From assembly GCA_002385735.1 (NCBI GenBank), contig DGEB01000007.1, positions 1 through 21,903 on the forward strand: a DNA stretch of 21,903 nt, read 5' to 3'. The position numbers and the translations under genes are program-made. Under the pieces are notes generated by a model. The model was not told the DNA's origin, ran no database searches, and was given only the letters and a program-made list of their open reading frames with translations. The stretch is from Peptococcaceae bacterium UBA3937. Its GTDB lineage: Bacteria; Bacillota; Peptococcia; DRI-13; DTU073. This document shows positions 1 through 7,348 of this stretch, piece by piece; positions within the stretch are counted from its first letter, which is position 1, and every line of letters starts with the position of its first letter.

Positions 1-1
1 G

Positions 2-1072
2 GAAAGAAGTTTGTTTGAGGTGCATAACAAAATAAAGGTTACGGCTCAAATTATCAAACTCAGTGAAGTTTCAACCGCCGGTGGAAGTGGCGGTAGCGGC
101 GGGATCGGCAGCGGGAAACCTTATATAAATGTAACGAATACCGGCGATACTTTTTTTGAAGCTTTACGGCGGTTTACCCTTTTTGTGGATCGGAGGCTCT
201 ATCTACCTCATAATGAAGTGTTGATTTTTGGCGACAAGCTGGCACGTTCCGGGGTGCGTGGATGTATAGATATGTTTATTCGCGATGCGGAGCCTCGTTT
301 GACCGCATGGGTTTTAGTGGCGAAAGGAGAAGCGGAGGAGGTTCTGGATGTGAAGACGAAGCTGGAAAAAATCCCGGCAATGTGCATCGCCAGGTTGATT
401 GATGGGCACACAGCCACATCTGAAATAATGCCAGCAGACCTGAATATGTTCGGCCAACGTTTAATGAGTAAAACAACGGCGCCGGTGGCCTCTTTGGTTC
501 AGGTTGAGGGAACGGGTGAGGAAAAACAGGCTCGTGTAGTAGGAACCGCCGTTTTTAAACAGGATAAACTGGTTGGTTACTTAACCCTTACGGAAACCCG
601 CGGTCTTTTGTGGGTGTTAAACAAAGTGCAAAGTGGAATTATTGTTGTGCCGGAGCCTGACGGGAAGGAGAAGGTTAGTTTGGAGATCTTGCGGGCGCAG
701 TGCAAAATCACCCCTGGCTTTAAAGACGATGGCACGCCCTATATCATGCTGCACATAAAGGAGGATGCCAATCTGGCTGAAGAAAGGGGGGGTGATAATC
801 TTATGAATGCAAGAGACTGGAAAACCCTGGAGAGGTATCAGGCAGATGCCATCCGCCAAGAAATACAGGCCGCCCTGAAAAAGGCGCAGGGGCTAAACGC
901 CGATATTTTTGGCTTTGGGGAGCAGATTCATAAAAAATATCCCCGCGCCTGGGAAAAAATAGAGCCCCACTGGGAGCAAGTTTTTCCGGAGTTGGAAGTA
1001 AAGATTGCGGTAGAGGCTAATATATATCGTTCAGGCTTAATAACTCGTCCTGCAATCCGAAAGGCAGGTTAG
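2..1072 (+). CDS. Ger(x)C family spore germination protein (5' partial)
   Basis: This is the C subunit of a spore germinant receptor, normally a lipoprotein on the outer face of the spore inner membrane. The frame is open to the left edge, so the lipoprotein signal and roughly the first 50 residues are missing. The visible part carries the family hallmarks: a Gly/Ser-rich linker (about residues 25-37), then TFFEALRRFTLFVDRRLYL and NEVLIFGDKLA, then FIRDAEPRLTAWVLVA and the alpha/beta C-terminal domain ending near IYRSGLITRPAIRKAG. It ends 4 nt before the GerAB-type gene, so the two are cotranslated. The C-before-B order matches gerK-type operons (A-C-B), which suggests the A subunit lies just upstream. 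The family call is firm; the germinant it senses cannot be told. Confidence 0.93.
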   Translation, partial: ERSLFEVHNKIKVTAQIIKLSEVSTAGGSGGSGGIGSGKPYINVTNTGDTFFEALRRFTLFVDRRLYLPHNEVLIFGDKLARSGVRGCIDMFIRDAEPRLTAWVLVAKGEAEEVLDVKTKLEKIPAMCIARLIDGHTATSEIMPADLNMFGQRLMSKTTAPVASLVQVEGTGEEKQARVVGTAVFKQDKLVGYLTLTETRGLLWVLNKVQSGIIVVPEPDGKEKVSLEILRAQCKITPGFKDDGTPYIMLHIKEDANLAEERGGDNLMNARDWKTLERYQADAIRQEIQAALKKAQGLNADIFGFGEQIHKKYPRAWEKIEPHWEQVFPELEVKIAVEANIYRSGLITRPAIRKAG

Positions 1073-1076
1073 GCTT

Positions 1077-2270
1077 ATGAAGCTTGAAGCCGGCAAAATA
1101 GCTAATACACAGTTGTTTTTTCTGGCTCTGGGAATGCTTTTGGGTTCCAGCATGATTCTTAATCCGGCTCAGTCGATTGGCCGTGACGGCTGGCTTGCTG
1201 TTCTGGCAGGGATGGTCGAAGGCTTTTTCTTTCTTGGGGTTATGGTGACCTTGGCGGGGAGATTTAAGGGTCAGACCTTAGTGCAAATGAATGAGACAAT
1301 TTTTGGCTCCTTGCTGGGGAAAATAGTCTCGCTGGTTTATCTTGCCTATTTTTGGCATTTAGGTAGTATTGTTCTCAGGGATTTTGGCGATTTTTATCTG
1401 GCGATCGTCTACCCGGAAACACCGTTGGTAGTAATCATCCTGCTTCTGGCTTTGCTTTGTGCCTCGGCCGTACGCAATGGGCTGGAGGTCTTAGGGCGCT
1501 GCAGTGTGTTTTTAGTGCCGATCGCCGTTTTCTTTATCATATTTGATTCTCTTCTTTTAATCGAAAAAATTGAGTTGAGCAATTTATTGCCGGTGCTTGA
1601 CGTGCCTTGGAAAGATTTATTAAAGGTCAGTCATGGTGTGGCTACGTTCCCCTTTGGTGAAGCGGTGATCTTTTTAATGGTGATGGCTTTTAGCAATAAC
1701 CAGCGCCAGGTTAGGAAAACCATGTTTGGGGCAATGTTCACCGCCGGTGTCTTGCTTTCCTGGCTGGCGGCCAGAAATACCGGGGTGCTTGGCTCGATCG
1801 TTTGTATTCAAGCTTATCCTTCCTTTCCGGTAATCAGATATATTAATCTCGGCGAAATCTTCACCCGGCTGGAGATTGTTGTTGCCGCCGTTTTATTGTC
1901 CCTGGGCTTTATTAAAATCACGGTCTTTTATTATGGCACCGTGCTGGGTTTGGCCCAGCTTATGAGGCTGCGCAGTTATCTACCTTTGGTTTTGCCGGTG
2001 GGGGCCATGATGGTGTTTCTTGGTGCTTGCGTCTTTCAAAGTAATGTGGAAAACATCAATTTTTCCTTTAACATTTATCCTTATTACAGTCTTCCTTTTG
2101 AAATCGGCCTTCCTCTCCTGTCCTTGCTGGTAGCGGTAATCAGGGGCGTACCCAAGCCTAACCAGGGAGAGCAAAGCGATCATCGGAATAATGGTCCCAA
2201 CCGTCCGAAGCCAGGAAAAGTCGCCAACAGTAAAACGGAAAATGGCAAGAGAGGAGCAAACACAGGATGA
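1077..2270 (+). CDS. GerAB/GerKB-type spore germination permease
   Basis: This is the B subunit of the germinant receptor, an integral inner-membrane protein of the amino acid/polyamine/organocation transporter superfamily that forms the germinant-binding transmembrane core. The 397-residue product has about ten hydrophobic segments through residue ~360, beginning LFFLALGMLLGSSMIL with the family-typical GSS near the first helix and continuing to FEIGLPLLSLLVAVIRG. The family is usually 360-370 residues. The excess here is a hydrophilic Asn/Lys/Gly-rich C-terminal tail of about 40 residues (PKPNQGEQSD...). The ATG follows the Ger(x)C stop by 4 nt with only a weak AGG upstream, consistent with translational coupling. 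Its stop overlaps the start of the next small gene (ATGA). Confidence 0.93.
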   Translation: MKLEAGKIANTQLFFLALGMLLGSSMILNPAQSIGRDGWLAVLAGMVEGFFFLGVMVTLAGRFKGQTLVQMNETIFGSLLGKIVSLVYLAYFWHLGSIVLRDFGDFYLAIVYPETPLVVIILLLALLCASAVRNGLEVLGRCSVFLVPIAVFFIIFDSLLLIEKIELSNLLPVLDVPWKDLLKVSHGVATFPFGEAVIFLMVMAFSNNQRQVRKTMFGAMFTAGVLLSWLAARNTGVLGSIVCIQAYPSFPVIRYINLGEIFTRLEIVVAAVLLSLGFIKITVFYYGTVLGLAQLMRLRSYLPLVLPVGAMMVFLGACVFQSNVENINFSFNIYPYYSLPFEIGLPLLSLLVAVIRGVPKPNQGEQSDHRNNGPNRPKPGKVANSKTENGKRGANTG

Positions 2271-2497
2271 AGGTGTTCCTGCTTATTGTGGCTTTTCTTG
2301 CCATGATTCTCTTTGAAGTACCGGGTTTAATCCGGAAAAAATACTGGCGCGAGTTGGTGGCTTTTGCGGTGCTGCTGTTAATCGCTTTTATTTTTAGTTT
2401 TTTGAATGTGCTAGGCGTCAAACTACCCTGCCTGACTGCGGTCATCACTTCCGTTGTGAATTCAGTTCTAAACGCGGTAGAGGCCTTGTTTAAATAA
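2267..2497 (+). CDS. Small two-helix membrane protein, likely germinant-receptor D subunit
   Basis: A 76-residue protein whose ATG overlaps the stop of the permease gene by 4 nt (ATGA), preceded by GAGGAG about 9 nt upstream, so it is the last gene of the germination operon. It has one N-terminal hydrophobic helix (residues 2-20), a short basic loop (IRKKYWRE), a second helix (residues 30-48) and an amphipathic C-terminus. Known germinant-receptor operons of Bacillus often carry a small two-helix D gene that modulates receptor activity; size, topology and position fit that class. I see no sequence motif that proves the assignment, so the D-subunit role is inference. No clear terminator follows. 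Confidence 0.75.
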   Translation: MKVFLLIVAFLAMILFEVPGLIRKKYWRELVAFAVLLLIAFIFSFLNVLGVKLPCLTAVITSVVNSVLNAVEALFK

Positions 2498-2510
2498 GGG
2501 GCGGGAATAA

Positions 2511-2540
2511 TTGGCAAGCGCTGGCCGGATATGATATGGT
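2511..2540 (+). promoter_or_regulatory. Weak candidate sigma-A promoter for rnr
   Basis: TTGGCA (2511-2516) and TATGGT (2535-2540) are separated by 18 nt, about 30 nt upstream of the rnr ribosome binding site. The -35 is good and the -10 is poor. Because no terminator separates the germination operon from rnr, readthrough is an alternative. Confidence 0.3.
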
Positions 2541-2577
2541 AAAAGTTAGAGACTGATCATAAAGGGGATATGGATTG

Positions 2578-4749
2578 ATGATAACCAAAGAGGAATTACG
2601 GGAGTATATGTGGCAGGATTCCTATAAGCCGGTGACGGCGGAAGAATTATGGGAACTGCTCTTGCAAAAAAATTATCAGTTGGAAGACAAGGCTGCTTTC
2701 ATGGCTTTATTGCAGGAACTGGAAGCGGCGGGGAAGATTGTGCTAACCCGCAAGGGCCGCTATGGCCTGCCGCATAAAATGAACCTGGTGGTCGGCCGGA
2801 TTCACGGCAATGTTAATGGTTACGCTTTTTTAATTCCGGATGATGCGCAAGAACAGGATGTTTATATCAGTAATGAAGATTTACAAGGGGCCATGCACAA
2901 TGACCGGGTGATTCTACGCCTGCACCGGCATTTGGAGGATGGGCGAAAAAGAGAAGGGGAAGTAATCCGCATTTTGGAGCGGGCGAATAAACAGATTGTC
3001 GGCACTTACGAAGGCAGGCGTCATTATGGCTTTGTCGTTCCGGATGAGAAGCGGATCAGCACGGATATTTTTATTCCGCAAAATGAGGCGGGCGGGGCCA
3101 AAACAGGCGATAAAGTGGTGGTAGAGGTTACGGTTTGGCCAAAAGCGCGCCGCAATCCGGAAGGGCGAGTGCTGGAGGTATTAGGACATAAGGACCAGCC
3201 GGGCATCGATATTCTCTCGATTGTGCGCAAGTACCAGCTTCCGGAGGTTTTTCCGGCGGAAGTGTTGGCCGAGGCTGAAAAGCTTCCGGAAGTGGTGGCG
3301 GAAGAAGAAAAAGCTAACCGCCGGGATTTACGGCATTGGCCGATGGTGACCATTGACGGCGAAGATGCCAAAGACCTTGATGATGCCGTCACCTTGGAGC
3401 GGTTGCCCAATGGCAACTATTATCTTGGTGTGCATATTGCCGATGTGGGCTATTACGTGCCGGAAGGGAGCCTGCTGGATCGGGAGGCTTTCCAACGGGG
3501 CACCAGTGTTTATCTGGTGGACCGGGTTATTCCGATGTTGCCGCCTCGTCTGTCCAATGGGATTTGCAGTCTGAATGCCGGAGAAGACCGGTTGGCGCTG
3601 TCTTGTTTGATGGAGATTGACGGGGACGGGGAAGTGGTGCAACATGAAATCGTACCGACGGTAATCCAGGTTAAGGAAAGAATGACCTATACCGCAGTGC
3701 GGAAAATTCTCGAGGAACAGGACCGGGAATTAAGCGAGCGTTATCAAGCTTATGTGCCGCTTTTTGAACTGATGCGGGAGTTGTGCCTGATCTTGCGGCA
3801 GAAGCGGTTGCGCCGCGGGACCATTGACTTTGATTTTCCGGAGAGCAAGGTTATCTTAAACGAACAAGGGAAACCGTTGGAGATTGTGCCCCAGGAGCGC
3901 TCTATCGCGGAGATGATGATTGAGGAGTTTATGATTGCGGCTAATGAGACGGTGGCCGAAGAGTATTTCTGGCGGGAAGTTCCCTTTTTATACCGGGTCC
4001 ACGAAAAACCGGACCTGGATGATTTAACGGAGCTCAATGATTTTCTGGGGGTTTTTGGCTACCATATTCGAGCCAACCGGGAAGGAGAAGTAGCCCCCCG
4101 GGCTTTTCAACAGGTCCTGGAACGCACCAAAGGGCGACCGGAGGAAAAGACGATTGCCATGGTGATGCTGCGGTCCATGAAACATGCCCGGTATGCGCCG
4201 GAGGCTCTTGGTCATTTCGGGCTGGCGGCAAAGTTCTATGCGCATTTTACGGCCCCGATCAGGAGGTATCCGGATCTGGTCATTCACCGGGTCATCCGGG
4301 AAATGCAAGGAGATCAGGCGGGCAAGCTGACGACGAAACGGCGCAAGAAACTGCATGCTTTGATGGAAGAATACGCCGAACAGTCTTCTTTGCGGGAGCG
4401 GGTGGCGGAGGACGCCGAACGGGAATCCGTGGACTTGAAGAAAGTGGAATACATGCAGGATTTTCTGGGACAAGTATTTACGGGAATAATTAGCGGGGTA
4501 ACGTCTTTTGGCTTTTTTGTGGAGTTGCCCAATACCGTAGAGGGTCTGGTGCATGTTTCCACCCTTACGGATGATTATTACCTGTATGAGGAGAAGCAAT
4601 TGATGCTGGTCGGGGAATTCACGAATAATGTTTACCGGATCGGGGATCCGGTGAAGGTGGTTTTAACCCGGGTCAATTTGGAGGAACGCACGATTGATTT
4701 TGAGATAGTGCCGGAGGAAAAGCCCAAGCGTGGCCGCAAGCGGAAGTAA
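2578..4749 (+). CDS. rnr: Ribonuclease R
   Basis: A processive 3'-5' exoribonuclease of the RNase II/RNB family that degrades structured RNA and, with SmpB/tmRNA, non-stop mRNAs. The 723-residue product has the full domain order: an N-terminal winged-helix region (about 1-65), cold-shock domain 1 (about 70-120, VVGRIHGNVNGYAFLIPDD), cold-shock domain 2 (about 140-205, GTYEGRRHYGFVVPDE), the RNB catalytic domain with the metal-binding run DGEDAKDLDD (260-269), an S1 domain near the C-terminus (GIISGVTSFGFFVELPNTVE) and a basic tail (KPKRGRKRK). The length is typical of Firmicute RNase R. AAGGGGA lies 9 nt before ATG 2578; a TTG three bases upstream is also possible but less likely. It shares the locus with smpB and ssrA, as in many Firmicutes. 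Confidence 0.97.
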   Translation: MITKEELREYMWQDSYKPVTAEELWELLLQKNYQLEDKAAFMALLQELEAAGKIVLTRKGRYGLPHKMNLVVGRIHGNVNGYAFLIPDDAQEQDVYISNEDLQGAMHNDRVILRLHRHLEDGRKREGEVIRILERANKQIVGTYEGRRHYGFVVPDEKRISTDIFIPQNEAGGAKTGDKVVVEVTVWPKARRNPEGRVLEVLGHKDQPGIDILSIVRKYQLPEVFPAEVLAEAEKLPEVVAEEEKANRRDLRHWPMVTIDGEDAKDLDDAVTLERLPNGNYYLGVHIADVGYYVPEGSLLDREAFQRGTSVYLVDRVIPMLPPRLSNGICSLNAGEDRLALSCLMEIDGDGEVVQHEIVPTVIQVKERMTYTAVRKILEEQDRELSERYQAYVPLFELMRELCLILRQKRLRRGTIDFDFPESKVILNEQGKPLEIVPQERSIAEMMIEEFMIAANETVAEEYFWREVPFLYRVHEKPDLDDLTELNDFLGVFGYHIRANREGEVAPRAFQQVLERTKGRPEEKTIAMVMLRSMKHARYAPEALGHFGLAAKFYAHFTAPIRRYPDLVIHRVIREMQGDQAGKLTTKRRKKLHALMEEYAEQSSLRERVAEDAERESVDLKKVEYMQDFLGQVFTGIISGVTSFGFFVELPNTVEGLVHVSTLTDDYYLYEEKQLMLVGEFTNNVYRIGDPVKVVLTRVNLEERTIDFEIVPEEKPKRGRKRK

Positions 4750-4785
4750 GAGGCTTGTGTCACCAGATGCGTGCGCTGGTCTTTA

Positions 4786-4815
4786 TTGACATTTCATGAC
4801 TGCCTGTGTTACGAT
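4786..4815 (+). promoter_or_regulatory. Sigma-A promoter of the 6S-like RNA
   Basis: A perfect TTGACA (4786-4791) and TACGAT (4810-4815) are separated by 18 nt, 37 nt after the rnr stop. The predicted start is near 4822. No reading frame with a ribosome binding site follows before the terminator at 4980, so the promoter appears to serve a non-coding transcript. Confidence 0.7.
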
Positions 4816-4821
4816 ACTAGC

Positions 4822-5014
4822 GAAAAGACGAAAAGAAGGTGTCTGTTTGGAGATTGTCCTGTAGGGAACACGGGTTGAGTTATATGGCAAAAAAAGCGAT
4901 GGTTAATCGCTTCTTTGTCGTGCAATAATGTTTCCATACAGGCTATGTCCAAGCGGTACTCTTTATAAAAATTGTTTAGGCATAGTTATTTTAAAATGGA
5001 ACTATGCTTTTTTT
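4822..5014 (+). ncRNA. ssrS: Structured small RNA, probable 6S RNA (SsrS)
   Basis: An independent transcription unit of about 190 nt lies between rnr and rsgA, with its own promoter and a strong intrinsic terminator. The RNA folds as one long rod: TTGGA 4847-4851 with TCCAA 4948-4952, CCTGTA 4858-4863 with TACAGG 4937-4942, and GGGAAC 4864-4869 with GTTTCC 4930-4935. The rod then opens into a large asymmetric bubble (4870-4885 against 4920-4929). It is capped by GGCAAA 4886-4891 with TTTGTC 4914-4919 and the hairpin AAGCGAT 4894-4900 with ATCGCTT 4906-4912. Closing stem, central bubble and apical stem are the 6S architecture, which mimics an open promoter and binds the RNA polymerase holoenzyme. 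The structure is read directly; the 6S name is inference, and an unnamed small RNA is the alternative. Confidence 0.6.
4980..5014 (+). terminator. Intrinsic terminator of the 6S-like RNA
   Basis: GCATAGTT (4980-4987) and AACTATGC (5000-5007) form a perfect 8-bp stem with a 12-nt loop, followed by seven Ts (5008-5014). It ends the small RNA about 100 nt before rsgA. Confidence 0.88.
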
Positions 5015-5116
5015 ATTGCCTCCATCCGTCCGTGTTCCCTCTATTTCGGTTTGGTCATTCTTTCCCTTGGATTAACAATAGTACTGAAAAATTGTGAGAA
5101 TACGGGGTGTAATAAA

Positions 5117-6205
5117 ATGAATCTTTTAAAACGTTACGGTGCCAACGAACGCTATTTTGCCGAGGCGGGCATCTACCCTGCTTTGCGTCTGGCCAGAGTA
5201 GTGGCCCAATATAAAGACCTATATAAGATCGTTACAGAGGATGGGGAATGCCTGGCGGAGATTTCCGGCAAGTTTTCTTACGAGGCGACCAGGCTGTCGG
5301 ACTATCCTGCCGTAGGAGATTTTGTGATGGTTGACCGGACGGAGGATCGTTCCGGCAACGCCATTGTCCATAAGGTACTAACCCGGAAAAGTGTTTTTGA
5401 GCGTGTGGCGGTGGGCTTGGAACAACAAACCCAGGTGGTTGCCGCGAATATCGACCTGGTTTTTATCTGTATGTCCTTGAATAATGACTACAACCTGAAC
5501 CGGCTGGAACGCTATCTTTCGGTGGCCTGGAACAGCGGGGCTACCCCGGTAGTTGTCCTTACCAAGGCGGATTTGGCAGAGGATTTGGATAGTGTGCTGG
5601 CGGAAATCGCTGCTGTAGCTCCCGGGACAGATGTGATTGTCACTTCAAGCTTCGATCAGGCTTCCTGTGATCAACTGTTGCTTTTTTTGCGGGAGGGAGT
5701 GACCGCGTCTTTTATCGGCTCGTCCGGGGTAGGAAAATCTACGTTGATAAACCGGTTGGCCGGAGAGGAACTGCTGGCTACTGCGGAAACCCGGCAGGAT
5801 GACAAGGGGAGGCATACTACTACCCACCGGGAATTGCTGGTTCTGTCCCAAGGCGGTATTGTTATTGATACACCTGGGATGAGGGAATTTGGCGTGGAAG
5901 CGGTGGATTTATCCAAAGCTTTTTCGGATATCGATAAGCTGGCCACCCAATGCTGTTTCCGGGATTGTACCCATAGTACGGAACCGGGGTGTGCCGTTCT
6001 ACAGGCCCTTGCAGTGGGCACACTGGATCCCAGGCGCTTGGAAAGTTTTCGGAAATTAAAACGGGAAGCCAGGTATGACGGTCTTTCCTCAAAACAAATT
6101 GAAACCCAAAAGATCAAGGAAATGTTCAAAGGTATGGGCGGGATGAAAAATGCCCGCAAATATATCCAGCAAATAAATAAACGCAAAGGATACCGAGGAG
6201 AATAA
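5117..6205 (+). CDS. rsgA: Ribosome small subunit-dependent GTPase RsgA
   Basis: A circularly permuted GTPase that checks and matures the 30S subunit. The 362-residue product has an N-terminal OB-fold (about 20-95) and the permuted G-motif order: TKAD (149-152), then GSSGVGKST (201-209), RHTTT (232-236) and DTPG (251-254). The C-terminal zinc knuckle is CCFRDCTHSTEPGC (279-292). The length is that of the longer YjeQ-like class rather than the ~295-residue YloQ class, and the N-terminus (GANERYFAEAGIYPALRLARV) fits it. The frame is open further upstream, but ATG 5117 is preferred: ACGGGGTG lies about 7 nt upstream, and upstream starts would begin inside the small RNA and read through its terminator. 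No clear promoter was seen in 5015-5116. Confidence 0.95.
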   Translation: MNLLKRYGANERYFAEAGIYPALRLARVVAQYKDLYKIVTEDGECLAEISGKFSYEATRLSDYPAVGDFVMVDRTEDRSGNAIVHKVLTRKSVFERVAVGLEQQTQVVAANIDLVFICMSLNNDYNLNRLERYLSVAWNSGATPVVVLTKADLAEDLDSVLAEIAAVAPGTDVIVTSSFDQASCDQLLLFLREGVTASFIGSSGVGKSTLINRLAGEELLATAETRQDDKGRHTTTHRELLVLSQGGIVIDTPGMREFGVEAVDLSKAFSDIDKLATQCCFRDCTHSTEPGCAVLQALAVGTLDPRRLESFRKLKREARYDGLSSKQIETQKIKEMFKGMGGMKNARKYIQQINKRKGYRGE

Positions 6206-6249
6206 GAATATTTGGGAAATATTGCAAGGAAAGAGCACCAGGTTCGTGT

Positions 6250-6278
6250 TTGAAAAAGAGTAATAATTGTGATACAAT
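6250..6278 (+). promoter_or_regulatory. Sigma-A promoter of smpB-ssrA
   Basis: TTGAAA (6250-6255) and TACAAT (6273-6278) are separated by exactly 17 nt, about 47 nt before the smpB start. This is one of the best consensus promoters in the window. It lies after a 7-bp AATATTT/AAATATT hairpin that follows the rsgA stop and lacks a T-tract. Confidence 0.75.
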
Positions 6279-6325
6279 AAATATTCCAGTGGTATTAATA
6301 GTATCTCTTTTTGTGGAGTAGGAAA

Positions 6326-6796
6326 ATGGTTGAGAAAAACACTAAGAATGTTAAGGTTGTTACGGAAAATCGCAAAGCCTACCACGATTTTTTTATCGAG
6401 GAAACATATGAGGCGGGGATTGTCTTAACCGGAACCGAGGTCAAGTCCTTGCGGGCGGGCAAAGCCAATTTGAAAGACAGCTACGCCCAGGTGCAAAACG
6501 GGGAGATGTTCCTCTACAATATGCACATTAGCCCCTATGAACAGGGGAACCGTTATAATGTGGACCCGGTCCGGCCGCGCAAATTACTGCTCCACAAAAA
6601 AGAAATCATTTCACTGATGGGAAAGGTGATGCAGCAAGGCTTGACCCTCATTCCCTTGAAGGTATATTTCCAGAGAGGACGGGCGAAGGTCGCCCTGGCC
6701 CTGGCCCGCGGGAAAAAGCTCTATGACAAGCGAGCCGCCATGGCGGAGCGGGATGCCCGCCGCGAGATGGAAAGGGCAGCCCGGGGGAAAGAATAA
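6326..6796 (+). CDS. smpB: SsrA-binding protein SmpB
   Basis: A small beta-barrel protein that binds the tRNA-like domain of tmRNA and places it in the A site of stalled ribosomes. The 156-residue product has the usual length. Family landmarks are [38 protein letters not shown], the IPLKVYF strand and the basic tail [18 protein letters not shown], which folds as a helix in the mRNA channel. ATG 6326 has GGAG 7 nt upstream; a TTG at 6311 is in frame but lacks a suitable site. The stop is 15 nt before tmRNA, so the two are probably cotranscribed from the 6250-6278 promoter. Confidence 0.97.
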   Translation: MVEKNTKNVKVVTENRKAYHDFFIEETYEAGIVLTGTEVKSLRAGKANLKDSYAQVQNGEMFLYNMHISPYEQGNRYNVDPVRPRKLLLHKKEIISLMGKVMQQGLTLIPLKVYFQRGRAKVALALARGKKLYDKRAAMAERDARREMERAARGKE

Positions 6797-6811
6797 GCCT
6801 AAACAAATATC

Positions 6812-7161
6812 GGGGGTGTACTGGTTTCGACGGGGGAAGCGGTGGCAGAAGAAGCGAGCCGGGATTGCACTAGCCCGTAAAAACGGTGCGCAAAAAGTAA
6901 ACGCAGACGAAAATTACGCTTTAGCTGCTTAATTGCAGCCTAACCTCTTACCCTCTGTGCCTGGGGTGAGGGCTAAGAGGTCATCTTACCAGGCTACTCT
7001 TAGGTAAGTGTTCCATAGCCTAAGGGGAAACTAATGGGACTGGTCCAAGAGGATCCTGCTTGTAGGAGCCTGGCGGGCGAGAACGAAAATACAAGCTGCG
7101 CTCGGAGATGCTTCTGTGGTCGTTCTTTCGGACAGGGGTTCGACTCCCCTCACCTCCACCA
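6812..7161 (+). ncRNA. ssrA: tmRNA (transfer-messenger RNA), tag ADENYALAA
   Basis: One-piece tmRNA of 350 nt. The 5' end GGGGGTG pairs with CACCTCC before the encoded 3' ACCA, giving the 7-bp acceptor stem, and the conserved CTGGTTTCGACG follows. The T-arm is GGGGTTCGACTCCCC near the 3' end. The tag frame starts at GCA 6903 and reads ADENYALAA with stop TAA at 6930-6932; ALAA is the classic protease-recognition end. Repeat pairs downstream, such as ACCTCTTA with TAAGAGGT, form the pseudoknots. It rescues stalled ribosomes with SmpB, and RNase R removes the defective mRNA, so the whole pathway sits in about 4.6 kb. tmRNA genes are common integration sites, but no integrase is seen nearby. Confidence 0.98.
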
Positions 7162-7170
7162 GAAAATTAC

Positions 7171-7206
7171 CCGCCGGATTGGGATTCCGGCGGTTTTTGT
7201 TTTTTG
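7171..7206 (+). terminator. Intrinsic terminator of ssrA
   Basis: CCGCCGGA (7171-7178) and TCCGGCGG (7186-7193) form a perfect 8-bp stem with a 7-nt loop, followed by TTTTTGTTTTTT. It begins 10 nt after the tmRNA CCA end. The stem is nearly the same as the terminator at 8391. Confidence 0.9.
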
Positions 7207-7286
7207 AAATAACACACTTTATAACATAATTGACACATATTTTAGCGAATATAAAGATGATGAAAATGAGGGTAGAAAAAATGTAG

Positions 7287-7317
7287 TTGTGACTCCTTTT
7301 TTTCTTTATGATATGAT
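7287..7317 (+). promoter_or_regulatory. Candidate promoter of the lipoprotein gene
   Basis: TTGTGA (7287-7292) and TATGAT (7312-7317) are separated by 19 nt, ending 31 nt before the start codon. The spacing is long. An alternative is TTGACA further upstream, near 7230, with a poorly placed TATAAA. A promoter is expected here because a strong terminator closes ssrA upstream. Confidence 0.35.
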
Positions 7318-7348
7318 AAAACAAACAGAAGAAAGGAGAATTTGTCGA

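Noticed and set aside
4024..4599. 191-codon minus-strand frame opposite rnr
   Set aside because: Antisense shadow of the RNB/S1 coding region; no domain and no promoter.
4928..5116. In-frame upstream extension of RsgA by 63 residues
   Set aside because: It would start inside the structured RNA and cross its terminator; the ribosome binding site and family N-terminus both fit ATG 5117.
6723..6932. 69-codon + strand frame ending in NADENYALAA
   Set aside because: It overlaps smpB in another frame and ends only because it enters the tmRNA tag frame; it is not a separate gene.
7207..7286. Phage or island integration downstream of tmRNA
   Set aside because: No integrase and no repeated 3' tmRNA end were found within the window; the next gene is a single lipoprotein.
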